A stretch of 64,000 nt of DNA, from positions 2,728,001 through 2,792,000 of the forward strand of contig NZ_JMMA01000002.1 in assembly GCF_000686125.1 (NCBI RefSeq). The letters are read 5' to 3'. The position numbers were made by a program, and so were the translations under genes. This document shows positions 33,815 to 41,777 of the stretch, one piece after another. Positions within the stretch are counted from its first letter, which is position 1; each line of letters opens with the position of its first letter. Origin of the DNA: Ruminococcus sp. NK3A76. GTDB taxonomy: Bacteria > Bacillota > Clostridia > Oscillospirales > Ruminococcaceae. The notes under the pieces were generated by a model. The model was not told the origin of the DNA. It ran no database searches and saw nothing but the letters and a program-made list of their open reading frames with translations.

Positions 33815-35087
33815 TTATTTGTCAAGTGCCTGAGTTATTATCTCTCTCATCTGCTTTGCAGCCTCGGGTATCTCCATGCTGCCGTCAAACACTTTTCCTG
33901 AAAGCTCATCAAACCCTGAGATGAACTCAGCCGTCTCGGTATAAGGCGAGAGCAGCTTGATATTCGGGGTGTGTGTCTTGCGCATCTCGTCGGCTTCTAT
34001 CTGTATGCCGTCTATCATATCGTTTGCTTCGAGCACCTCAAGCGAGCTCTTGCTGGCAGGAACGCCGTTTTCAAGGCCTCTGAGCTTGGCCATTTCCTGC
34101 GAGCTGAGAAGGAACTCGACGAGCTTTGCCGCCTCCTCGGGGTGCTTGGTATGGCCGCTTATACAGTAGAGCGAGGTAGGCTTTGCATACCAGCCGTAGA
34201 CTGCTGCGCCCTCTATCACGGGGTAATCCGCAACAGCTATCTCATTGCCCTTATCCCGGCAGGGGGCAACGTAATACGCCGCATCAGATATCCACATGAC
34301 CGTGCCTGCGGCTTTGCCGTCTTCAAAGTCCTTCCTGTCACGGTCATCTATTATCTTGGTAACGCCCTTATCGACAAGCTGCTTGTAGAAATCGAACATC
34401 ACCTCGAAGTCCGCTTCATCAAAGCCGAGGCTGCCCTTTTCATCGAGCATACGCTTGCCTGTCTTCTGCTCTGTATAGGCTATGCAGAGGTAGGTGCCAT
34501 GCCGAGCTTGGTGAGAGCCTGAGCACATATATGCCGTCCTTATTCATGATCTCGGCGGCCTTGAAGTAGTCGTCCCACGTTGTCGGCATGGGCAGCGAAT
34601 ACTTATCAAACAGCGTCTTGTTGACATAGACGGTCTGGGCGTTCATGGATATCGGGATACCGCAGAGCTTGCCGTCTATCATGCCGTATTCGAGCACGCT
34701 GCTGTCAAAGCTGAGAAGGTTTATCGTATCACAGAGCTTTCCGAGGTCATAGAACTCATAGCCCTTCTTGCTGTACTCATACAGCCAGCCGAAGTTTATC
34801 TGCATGACATCAGCCTCGCTGTGCGAGCTTATCTTTGAATCCATTCTGTCCTTGAAGCCTGCCCATTCTGCGTATCTGGGGTAGACAAGCACGTCCTCGT
34901 TCTGTTCTTCAAAGATCTCGATAGCTTCGGTGGTATATTCATGCCTTACGTCCTTGCCCCACCACGAGAAGGACAGCTTTATGCGGTCATTATGCTCAAA
35001 GTGCTGGTCGGCAGGGCTGCACGAGCACATGATGAGCATCACAGCGGCTGTTGCGGCTGCCGCTGCTCTTTTGATCCGGCGCTTCAT
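33815..35087 (-). pseudogene. Frameshifted extracellular solute-binding lipoprotein
   Basis: A family-1 sugar-type solute-binding protein in two frames. The N-terminal part (35087-34440) has a lipoprotein signal (MLIMCSC, Cys23), FSWWGKDVRHEYT, and reads as a normal binding protein up to SSAWHL, then falls into nonsense. The C-terminal part, in another frame, resumes at CIAYTEQKTGKRM and runs to 33815. Removing one base within about 34486-34500 joins them as SSAWHLLCIAYTEQKTGKR, so a one-base insertion (or sequencing error) is the simplest reading. Its ATG overlaps the stop of the GGDKF receptor gene. No permease or ATPase genes are adjacent, so a sensing role is more likely than import. Confidence 0.8.
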
Positions 35088-36583
35088 CTGTCCTCACCGT
35101 CCTTTCTGGACTCGGTGCGTCTGTAAACAGTAAAGCAGCCGCCGCCCTTTTGCTTGGATACTCTCAGCGCCTCGTCGGCGTTTGCCACAAGCCCCTCATA
35201 GGTATCGCTCGAAAGAGGATAGAGCGCTGCACCGACGCTGACTGTTATCTTATAGTGCTTATTATCGTCAGCGAATGTGCTGTTAAGGCTCTCGCAGAGG
35301 TCTGCACACTTATGTTCAAGAGTGGAAAGGCACTTGAACAGGTCAAAATCCGTCACATCAGCGAGCGTTTCAAACTTATCGCCGCCAAGCCTGCCTATTA
35401 CGGCGCTCTCACCGAACACCGACCTGATAAGGCTCGACACCTGGAGTATCGTATCATCGCCCTTTGTACGGCCGAGACTGTCGTTTATCTCCTTAAGGTT
35501 ATCTATATCTATGAGCACAAGGCCGTAGCAGCTGCCCATAGGGCTCGATTCGAGAGTTTCTATTATCATATCCTCAGTGGAGAATTTATTTGTGAGCTTT
35601 GTGAGCCTGTCAACACCGTCAAGGCCTGATGCGTAGAGCTGTGCAAGAGCTGCCGCAGAGAGCTTTCTTGTGATGAAAAGCGATATAAGCGCACTGAGAA
35701 GGGCAGCGCTTATACCGATTATGAGCAGCGAGGTGAACTGCTGCTTGTTCTCCTGATTGAAGCGCTCCTTCGAGAAGACGCAGACTGTGCGCCAGTTGTC
35801 GTTGATATCATCAGTCGCCACATAGTAGTCTTCATCGGAGATAGTGGTATTATGCTCATCGGTTATCATCGAGAAAAGGCGGTTATCTATATGGTTGCCG
35901 GACATATCCTTTATCTCGGAATCGGCAGTGAAGATAATGTTGCCGTCCTTATCAATGATATTTGTCTTAGCATCGGCGATGCCTGTTACGTCCTTCATTC
36001 TGCGTTCGACCTCTTTGGTATAGAGCGAGACTGTCATTATCGCATGGTCATTGACCCTCTTGACAAAATAGAGCTTATCGAAATTGCCGCCGTAGCCTGT
36101 GCCCCAGTTCTGTATATTCTCGCCTTTCATAAAGCTGTTAAGAGCCGAATACACATCGCCGCTGAAAGCATCTCTCGTGCTGTCGGTTATGATACCTGCG
36201 GTGCTGCCGTCGTCATAGGCGATACCGTAGTCAGCGTAGTAATCCGACAGGCTCATCTCGAGCAGCTCGGCAGTTATCTCGTCCTGCTGCTTATGTATCT
36301 CTGTGATATCCATTTTGCTCTCGTCGGGGTAGAAGTTCTTATGCTCGCACCGGAAAAAGGCCTCGGTGCTTTTCTGTGTCGAATCCATAAAATCGACCAT
36401 ACGCTCTTTTAGCAGCGAGCTCGCAAATGAGGTCATGCTGCTGACGTTGCGGTCCTTAGACTCGGTCATTTTGGAATACATCATATAAAACGCCATAACA
36501 AGAACAGATATAAGGATAACGCAGTTTGATATTATCAGAAGATTTCTGGTATTCTTTATATGTGAAGACTGATTGTTTTTCAT
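35084..36583 (-). CDS. Membrane receptor with degenerate GGDEF domain
   Basis: A 499-residue protein: membrane helix at about 15-37, a ~240-residue extracytoplasmic sensor with a dCache/PAS-like look, second helix at about 275-297, then a GGDEF domain (about 330-490). It keeps LIDIDNLKEINDSLG and SVGAALYP but the signature is RLGGDKF: Lys replaces the metal-binding Glu, and no RxxD inhibitory site is seen. Cyclase activity is doubtful. ATG at 36583, seven bases after AGGTGG (36586 also possible). Its stop overlaps the ATG of the solute-binding protein, suggesting that the binding protein presents a ligand to this receptor. Confidence 0.85.
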   Translation of the reverse strand: MKNNQSSHIKNTRNLLIISNCVILISVLVMAFYMMYSKMTESKDRNVSSMTSFASSLLKERMVDFMDSTQKSTEAFFRCEHKNFYPDESKMDITEIHKQQDEITAELLEMSLSDYYADYGIAYDDGSTAGIITDSTRDAFSGDVYSALNSFMKGENIQNWGTGYGGNFDKLYFVKRVNDHAIMTVSLYTKEVERRMKDVTGIADAKTNIIDKDGNIIFTADSEIKDMSGNHIDNRLFSMITDEHNTTISDEDYYVATDDINDNWRTVCVFSKERFNQENKQQFTSLLIIGISAALLSALISLFITRKLSAAALAQLYASGLDGVDRLTKLTNKFSTEDMIIETLESSPMGSCYGLVLIDIDNLKEINDSLGRTKGDDTILQVSSLIRSVFGESAVIGRLGGDKFETLADVTDFDLFKCLSTLEHKCADLCESLNSTFADDNKHYKITVSVGAALYPLSSDTYEGLVANADEALRVSKQKGGGCFTVYRRTESRKDGEDR

Positions 36584-36750
36584 CATCAAACCACCTGTAA
36601 TGCATAGTGAACGCACTGTCATACCTGTGCATTATAAAGTATAGCATATTATGATTAATAAAAATATTAAAATTAATGAATAAAGGACAATTATTAGTTA
36701 AATTTCCTATTACAGCCCGAAAACCGCTTTTCGGAGAGGGTGAGCCGCTA

Positions 36751-36790
36751 AAAAAACATTCCCCGAAGTCTGAAAACTCCGGGGAAATGC
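36751..36790 (-). terminator. Terminator downstream of proA
   Basis: On the minus strand a 13-bp stem GCATTTCCCCGGAGT / ACTTCGGGGAATG with TTTTTTT tail. Element R10 separates it from the proA stop by 150 bases. Confidence 0.82.
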
Positions 36791-36802
36791 ATTTTTTACA
36801 AA

Positions 36803-36936
36803 AGTGAAGAGTGAATAACGAATAATGAATAGTGAATAGTTGAGGTATCGACCTACGGTCGATGATTTTAAAATATGTGAGCGAAGCGAACACCAACACT
36901 CTTCACTATTCACTTTTCACTATTCACTATTCACTG
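36803..36936. repeat. Heptamer-bounded mosaic element R10
   Basis: Same heptamer at both ends: forward TGAATAG/TGAATAA (36803-36842) and inverted CTATTCA (36898-36936). Core is GAGGTATCGACC hairpin, GATTTTAAAA, and GCGAAGCG, ending ACACCA. Inserted between proA and its terminator. On the minus strand the array begins two bases after the proA stop. The rest of 36587-36937 holds only the terminator. Confidence 0.85.
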
Positions 36937-36937
36937 T

Positions 36938-38191
36938 TTACCCTCTTATCTGGCCGCTGCCGTTGATAAGATACTTGACTGTGGTGAGCTCCTTAAGGCC
37001 CATAGGTCCACGGGTGTGGAGCTTCTGGGTGGATATGCCTATCTCAGCGCCGAGGCCGAACTCCTCACCGTCGGTAAAGCGTGTCGAGCAGTTTACATAA
37101 ACGGCTGCTGCGTCGATGCGCTTCTGGAACTCATCAGCTGCGAAAAGGCTCTCTGTAACTATGCACTCAGAGTGGCCTGTCGAATACTTCTGGATATGCT
37201 CTATCGCCTCGCCTAAGCTGTCAACTACCCTTACTGCGAGTATATAGTCGCCGAACTCTGCGGCGTAGTCGTCCTCAGTCACAGGAACTACGCAGTCGCC
37301 GAGTATCATCTTTGTCATCTCGTCGCCCCTGAGCTCAACATTGTGCTCGTCGAGCTTTTTCTTCATCTTAGGCAGGAAGTCCTCTGCTATGTCACGGTGT
37401 ATAAGCACAGTCTCGATAGCATTGCACACGCTCGGGCGCTGTGTCTTGCCGTTGTCAACTATATTCACAGCCATATCGAGCTCGGCAGTGGAGTCAACAT
37501 AAACATGGCAGTTGCCTGCTCCTGTCTCGATGACCGGAACTGTAGCCTGCTTAACTACTGCCTGAATGAGCCTTGCGCCGCCTCTCGGGATAAGCACGTC
37601 GATATACTCGTTGCACTTCATCATAAGAACAGCCATCTCACGCTCGGTGTTCTCAACAAGCTGAATGCAGTCCTCAGGCAGGCCGGCAGTCTTTAATGCC
37701 TTTCTCATAAGAGCGCAGAGGGTGATGTTTGTGTTTATTGCTTCCTTGCCGCCACGGAGTATACAGCAGTTGCCGGATTTCAAGCAGAGAGCGCCTGCGT
37801 CTACCGTAACATTCGGGCGTGACTCGAAGATTATGCCTATAACGCCGAGCGGAACTCTTGTTTTGAGTATGCGCATACCCTTAGGCGAGAGGTGGCCGCC
37901 GTCAACAGCGCCTACCGGGTCTTCAAGTATGCACAGATGCTCGCAGGCATCAGCCATAGCGTCGATGCGCTTTTCGTTGAGCATGAGTCTGTCGAGCAGA
38001 GCGTCGGAAAGGCCACGTCTGCTGCCGTTTTCGAGGTCTATCTCGTTCTGTGCGATTATCTCACGCTTGTAGCGGCGCAACAGGTTGGCTATCTCCATGA
38101 TAGCTGCGTTCTTCTCCTCTGTGGTGGCGCTTGCGAGCGTCACCTTGCACTGCTTTGCATTAAAGCCTAACTGTTCGATATAGTTGAGCAT
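36938..38191 (-). CDS. proA: Glutamate-5-semialdehyde dehydrogenase
   Basis: A 417-residue enzyme that reduces gamma-glutamyl phosphate to glutamate-5-semialdehyde, second step of proline synthesis. Aldehyde dehydrogenase fold with the catalytic Cys in TQRPSVCNAIET near residue 255, GVIGIIFESRPNVT near 105, and EFGLGAEIGISTQKLHTRGPMGL near the end. ATG at 38191, nine bases after AGGA; an ATG two codons upstream (38197) is less well spaced. Eight bases separate proB from the upstream choice, so proBA is an operon. Confidence 0.95.
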   Translation of the reverse strand: MLNYIEQLGFNAKQCKVTLASATTEEKNAAIMEIANLLRRYKREIIAQNEIDLENGSRRGLSDALLDRLMLNEKRIDAMADACEHLCILEDPVGAVDGGHLSPKGMRILKTRVPLGVIGIIFESRPNVTVDAGALCLKSGNCCILRGGKEAINTNITLCALMRKALKTAGLPEDCIQLVENTEREMAVLMMKCNEYIDVLIPRGGARLIQAVVKQATVPVIETGAGNCHVYVDSTAELDMAVNIVDNGKTQRPSVCNAIETVLIHRDIAEDFLPKMKKKLDEHNVELRGDEMTKMILGDCVVPVTEDDYAAEFGDYILAVRVVDSLGEAIEHIQKYSTGHSECIVTESLFAADEFQKRIDAAAVYVNCSTRFTDGEEFGLGAEIGISTQKLHTRGPMGLKELTTVKYLINGSGQIRG

Positions 38192-38205
38192 TTTCATTCT
38201 TCCTT

Positions 38206-39006
38206 TCAGTCGTTGCTTTTATTTGCCTTGAATATCGTACCCATTTCTCCTGTCTCAAAAAGCCAGTAGAGATTGTCGGGGTTCTTGCCGTTTATGATTA
38301 TCATGTCTATGCCGGCTTCGTTGGCTATCTTTGCGGCGTTGAGCTTGGTTATCATGCCGCCTGTGCCGAGCTTTGTGCCCGAGCCGCCTGCGAGCTCTCT
38401 TATCTCGTCGGTTATCTCATCGACTACGGGGATAAGGCTTGCACCGTCGTCCTTTCTCGGGTCGCCGTCATAGAGACCGTCGATGTCTGACATGATGATG
38501 AGCAGGTCGGCATCTGCAAGCTCTGCAACTGTCGCTGCGAGCGAATCGTTCTCGCCCACTTCAAGCTCCAGCTCGTCTATAGCCACAGTGTCATTCTCGT
38601 TGATAACGGGGATAACGCCGTGTTCGATTATCTTTTCAAGAGCATTCTTGACGTTCTGCCGCCTGTCCTCAAGCAGCATGAATTTGGTAAGCAGCATCTG
38701 AGCCACATTCAGGCTGTATTCCGAAAAGAGCTTGTCGTAAAGATACATAAGCTCGCACTGGCCGACTGCGGCGCACGCCTGCTTTGAGGGGGTGTCCTTA
38801 GGCTTAGCGGCAAGCCCGAGCTTTGCAACGCCAAGCCCCACAGCGCCCGACGACACGAGGATTATCTCGTGCCCTGCGTTTTGCAGGTCGGCAAGGTTCT
38901 TAACAAGCCCCTCGACACGCCTGATGTTAAGTCTGCCCGTTCTGTGTGTAAGCGTAGATGTTCCGAGCTTGACTACTACTCTCTTTTTTTCCTTTAAGTA
39001 TGACAT
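38206..39006 (-). CDS. proB: Glutamate 5-kinase without PUA domain
   Basis: A 266-residue amino acid kinase phosphorylating glutamate for proline synthesis. Motifs: VVVKLGTSTLT at the N-terminus, VSSGAVGLG near 52, PVINENDTVAIDE near 135, LIIMSDIDGLYDGDPR near 168, and GTGGMITKLNAA near 215. It lacks the C-terminal PUA domain of the E. coli enzyme, as is usual in several Firmicutes. ATG behind AGGAGAG. The upstream R11 element separates it from the NUDIX operon. Confidence 0.95.
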   Translation of the reverse strand: MSYLKEKKRVVVKLGTSTLTHRTGRLNIRRVEGLVKNLADLQNAGHEIILVSSGAVGLGVAKLGLAAKPKDTPSKQACAAVGQCELMYLYDKLFSEYSLNVAQMLLTKFMLLEDRRQNVKNALEKIIEHGVIPVINENDTVAIDELELEVGENDSLAATVAELADADLLIIMSDIDGLYDGDPRKDDGASLIPVVDEITDEIRELAGGSGTKLGTGGMITKLNAAKIANEAGIDMIIINGKNPDNLYWLFETGEMGTIFKANKSND

Positions 39007-39026
39007 TTTATTTACTCTCCTTATTA

Positions 39027-39116
39027 GTTCAGGTAACAGGTCACAGTTAACAGGTAACAGGTGAGGTGCGCCCTTCGGGCGCAGATGCCCATTCGGGCTG
39101 TTTGACTGTTAACTGC
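39027..39116. repeat. Heptamer-bounded mosaic element R11
   Basis: Forward TAACAGG/TTAACAG array (39027-39062), GAGGTG, GCGCCCTTCGGGCGC hairpin, GCCCATTCGGGC, then a short inverted CTGTTAA (39105-39114). Only 90 bases and probably a minimal form. It lies between proB and the NUDIX gene on the minus strand. Confidence 0.8.
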
Positions 39117-39132
39117 CGGCTGCCGTCCGGCG

Positions 39133-39651
39133 TTATTTATGCTTATAAAACCAGTCTCCGTACACCGCCTTGATGCGGTAGAAAAGGAAATCCAGAAACT
39201 CATCGGCATACGCCATGCGCTCTATCTCCCTCGGCCAGACGAGCTTAAAGTCGGTCGTCTCGCCCTCCTGCAAGGTGATGTCAGCTTCCGTGAAATCCCC
39301 CTCATAGAGATAGAAATTGTGTATGCAGCCTGAGCTTTCCCTGATTATCTGCCCCATGTAGCGCAGCTCACCGGGGTCGGCTTTAAGGCCTGTTTCTTCA
39401 AAAAGCTCTCTTGCAGCGCCGTCAACAGGCTGCTCGCCTGACAGCACCGAGCCGCCTGATATCTCCCAGTAGCCGCCGTGGTTCTTGCCCTCGTAGCGCC
39501 TGGTTATGAGCATCCTGCCCTGACGGTTCACGGACAGTATATTTGCGACAATATGAAACTCGCCCTTTGGCATCTGCTTACTGTCGTCACGCTCGTATTT
39601 TTTACCAAGCGGCCTTAGCTGTCTGTCATATAAGTCCCAGTATTCAGGCAT
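39133..39651 (-). CDS. NUDIX hydrolase
   Basis: A 172-residue hydrolase of nucleoside diphosphate-linked or isopentenyl-diphosphate-like substrates. The Nudix box is complete: GGSVLSGEQ followed by AARELFEETGL near residues 65-88, with the REUxEE metal-binding glutamates. N-terminal MPEYWDLYDRQLRPLGKKYER is like IPP-isomerase-related Nudix proteins. Six bases downstream of the preceding gene in a four-gene operon. Substrate not deduced. Confidence 0.9.
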   Translation of the reverse strand: MPEYWDLYDRQLRPLGKKYERDDSKQMPKGEFHIVANILSVNRQGRMLITRRYEGKNHGGYWEISGGSVLSGEQPVDGAARELFEETGLKADPGELRYMGQIIRESSGCIHNFYLYEGDFTEADITLQEGETTDFKLVWPREIERMAYADEFLDFLFYRIKAVYGDWFYKHK

Positions 39652-39657
39652 AGCTTA

Positions 39658-40398
39658 TTATTCTCCTTCCGCTGTTTCATCGGGCTCTTTTCGCCCTGCT
39701 ATGTGCCTTATAAGTATCACAAGCGCCGACACTGTCGCTATGATAAGCACAGTGTATGCGAGCTTTACAGCACCGCCGAAGCGCTCAATGATACCCGAAA
39801 ACGTGCCGCTGCCGAAAATGCGGAAGGTGAGCTTGCCGCCGTCCGCAACAATGGCATAGGGCTCGCTTTTGTCATACATCACCTCAAAGCTGTCGGTAAC
39901 GCCCAGCACCTTGCCGTTTTGGTCTACATAAGCGGCCTTAAGGTCGCCGTATTTCTTGTGGATATCCGTCAGGTCGGGGGCTGTGCCGGCGTAGAGCTCG
40001 AGCTTCTGCTTCACCCGGTCAAAGTAACCTTCCTTGTCGTTGCCGCTTATCGTCATAGTGCGAAGATACCTGTAATGGCAGGTCATGCTGACATAGCCGC
40101 CGCTTTGGTATTTTGCTATCTCGCTCTCAGAGGTTATGTTCAGGCTCTCGTATTCGTAGACAGCCCTTTCCTCTTTGTCAATGGTACCCTTTGCTATCCT
40201 CCTCGGCGGTGCGTTGAATGACGTGTATGCCGCATCGTCCTCGGGCAGCTTTATCAGTATGTCAAGATAAGCCGTTCCCTCCGGGGCATTGTCCCAGCTG
40301 ACATCGGCCTTGTAAGGGTCAAAGTCAAGCGCTGCGGCCGAAACCGCCAGCAGCACGCTTACAGCAAGCACCGAAAGCAGAGCTAAGACCCGCCTCAT
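39658..40398 (-). CDS. Secreted or membrane-anchored protein of unknown function
   Basis: A 246-residue protein with a signal peptide (about 1-24, AAA cleavage region), an extracytoplasmic beta-rich domain of about 180 residues with many Tyr and Asp, one membrane helix at about 210-230 and a short acidic cytoplasmic tail. Type I topology. Its ATG overlaps the stop of the dehydrogenase gene. I do not recognise the family. Confidence 0.7.
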   Translation of the reverse strand: MRRVLALLSVLAVSVLLAVSAAALDFDPYKADVSWDNAPEGTAYLDILIKLPEDDAAYTSFNAPPRRIAKGTIDKEERAVYEYESLNITSESEIAKYQSGGYVSMTCHYRYLRTMTISGNDKEGYFDRVKQKLELYAGTAPDLTDIHKKYGDLKAAYVDQNGKVLGVTDSFEVMYDKSEPYAIVADGGKLTFRIFGSGTFSGIIERFGGAVKLAYTVLIIATVSALVILIRHIAGRKEPDETAEGE

Positions 40399-41357
40399 CT
40401 GTTCACCACGTTTATCGGTACACCGTCACGCCATGCACGCAGGTTCTCAGCGACACGCTCAATAAGGCGCTCTCTTGTTTCCCTCGGTGCCCACGCAACG
40501 TGCGGAGTTATAAAGCAGTTATCTACCCCCTGCAAAGCGCAGTCCTCACGCATAGGCTCCAGGGTCAGCGCATCAACGCAGGCAGCGGCTATCACGCCGT
40601 CTTTAAGGGCTTTTGCAAGCGCAGGCTCGTCAACGAGCCCTCCCCTTGCGGTGTTCACAAGAAGTGCCGAGGGCTTCATAAGGCTAAGTGTCTCGGCGTT
40701 TATCATCTTGTCATTCTCTGCTGTCAACGGACAGTGGAGCGATACGATATCCGAGCGCTTCAGCAGCTCCTCTAAGCTCACACATTCGGTGCCGTCTGTC
40801 ACCTTCTGCGGAGAACGGGTGTATGTTATCACCTTCATGCCGAAGGCTCTTGCTATGTCTGCGACCTTTCGCCCTATGCTGCCGTAGCCGACTATACCCA
40901 TAGTCCTGCCCGACACCTCGGCGGTCGGTATGCAAAAATTTGAAAACAGCTTATAATTTATCCAGCCGCCGTCAGCGGTCATTTTTATATACTGCGATAT
41001 CTTTGAATAGTATTCAAGAATGAACGCAAATGTATGCTGTGCCACCGCGTCACGCGAATAGCTCGGCACGTTGCACACCACAGCGCCGTGCTTTGTGGCA
41101 GCAGCGAGGTCGATATTGTTATACCCCGTTGCGAAAAGCCCGACGTATTTTAAGTTCTCACACGCTGAGAACACCTGCTCGGTAATAAGGCACTTGTTGC
41201 AGATAACAGCATCTGCATCACCTATCGCCTGCGCTATGTCCTCATTTTTGGTAAAGCCGAAGACCTTCGCCTCGCCGAGTTCGGTTATAGCATCAAGCCT
41301 GACATCGTCACGGGTCACTGTCTCGGCATCAAGGATACATATCTTCATATCAGTCAT
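40395..41357 (-). CDS. D-2-hydroxyacid dehydrogenase
   Basis: A 320-residue NAD-dependent dehydrogenase of the D-lactate/hydroxypyruvate/glycerate type. Nucleotide fold TMGIVGYGSIGRKVADIA near 150; catalytic Arg in NTARGGLVDE, Glu in the VDALTLEPM region, and His in ITPHVAWAPRETRERL. ATG at 41357, six bases after AAGG, overlapping the previous gene by eight bases. Longer frames upstream start inside that gene and are rejected. Substrate is not determined from sequence. Confidence 0.88.
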   Translation of the reverse strand: MTDMKICILDAETVTRDDVRLDAITELGEAKVFGFTKNEDIAQAIGDADAVICNKCLITEQVFSACENLKYVGLFATGYNNIDLAAATKHGAVVCNVPSYSRDAVAQHTFAFILEYYSKISQYIKMTADGGWINYKLFSNFCIPTAEVSGRTMGIVGYGSIGRKVADIARAFGMKVITYTRSPQKVTDGTECVSLEELLKRSDIVSLHCPLTAENDKMINAETLSLMKPSALLVNTARGGLVDEPALAKALKDGVIAAACVDALTLEPMREDCALQGVDNCFITPHVAWAPRETRERLIERVAENLRAWRDGVPINVVNR

Positions 41358-41733
41358 CAAACGCCTTTTCCACAGCGTCTTCCTTCTCCTGTGCAGGAGG
41401 TGTATGGTCATCGTCAGCGCCTGATGAAGCCTGCTCCTGAGCCGGCTTATTCTCCTTGCCGGCTCTGAAAGCTATCACGGCTGCTGCTATCAGCATAGCC
41501 ACCTCGAACACCCCGAGCAGGGCAATAAATATCGAATCGGTATTTATCTGTGTGAGGAATGTGCCGTCTACTGCAAGTGCGAGCAGCAGGTAGTGCGACG
41601 AGTGCTTTCTGTAATACTGTGTGCAGTAAACTGCGGTCGCAATTAGGCAGAATATCAGGTGCGGCCCGAAATTGAGCGGCGTATAGACATTCTGCATCTG
41701 TGATTCTGCGAATAAAGTTGTCAAAGAGATCAT
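41350..41733 (-). CDS. Small membrane protein of unknown function
   Basis: A 127-residue protein with three hydrophobic segments (about 23-38, 47-62, 67-90) and an acidic, Gln/Pro-rich cytoplasmic tail. The ATG at 41733 lies directly on the GGAG; a TTG at 41724 is nine bases after it and may be the real start. First gene of the operon with dehydrogenase, unknown protein and NUDIX hydrolase. Not recognised. Confidence 0.6.
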   Translation of the reverse strand: MISLTTLFAESQMQNVYTPLNFGPHLIFCLIATAVYCTQYYRKHSSHYLLLALAVDGTFLTQINTDSIFIALLGVFEVAMLIAAAVIAFRAGKENKPAQEQASSGADDDHTPPAQEKEDAVEKAFDD

Positions 41734-41777
41734 CTCCGGAAAATATAGAATTTATTTGGGTAAACGTAATTAAAATA

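Noticed and set aside
34440-34528. Two separate overlapping genes for the solute-binding protein
   Set aside because: The second frame has no ribosome site or signal, and a single-base change joins both into one normal family-1 binding protein.
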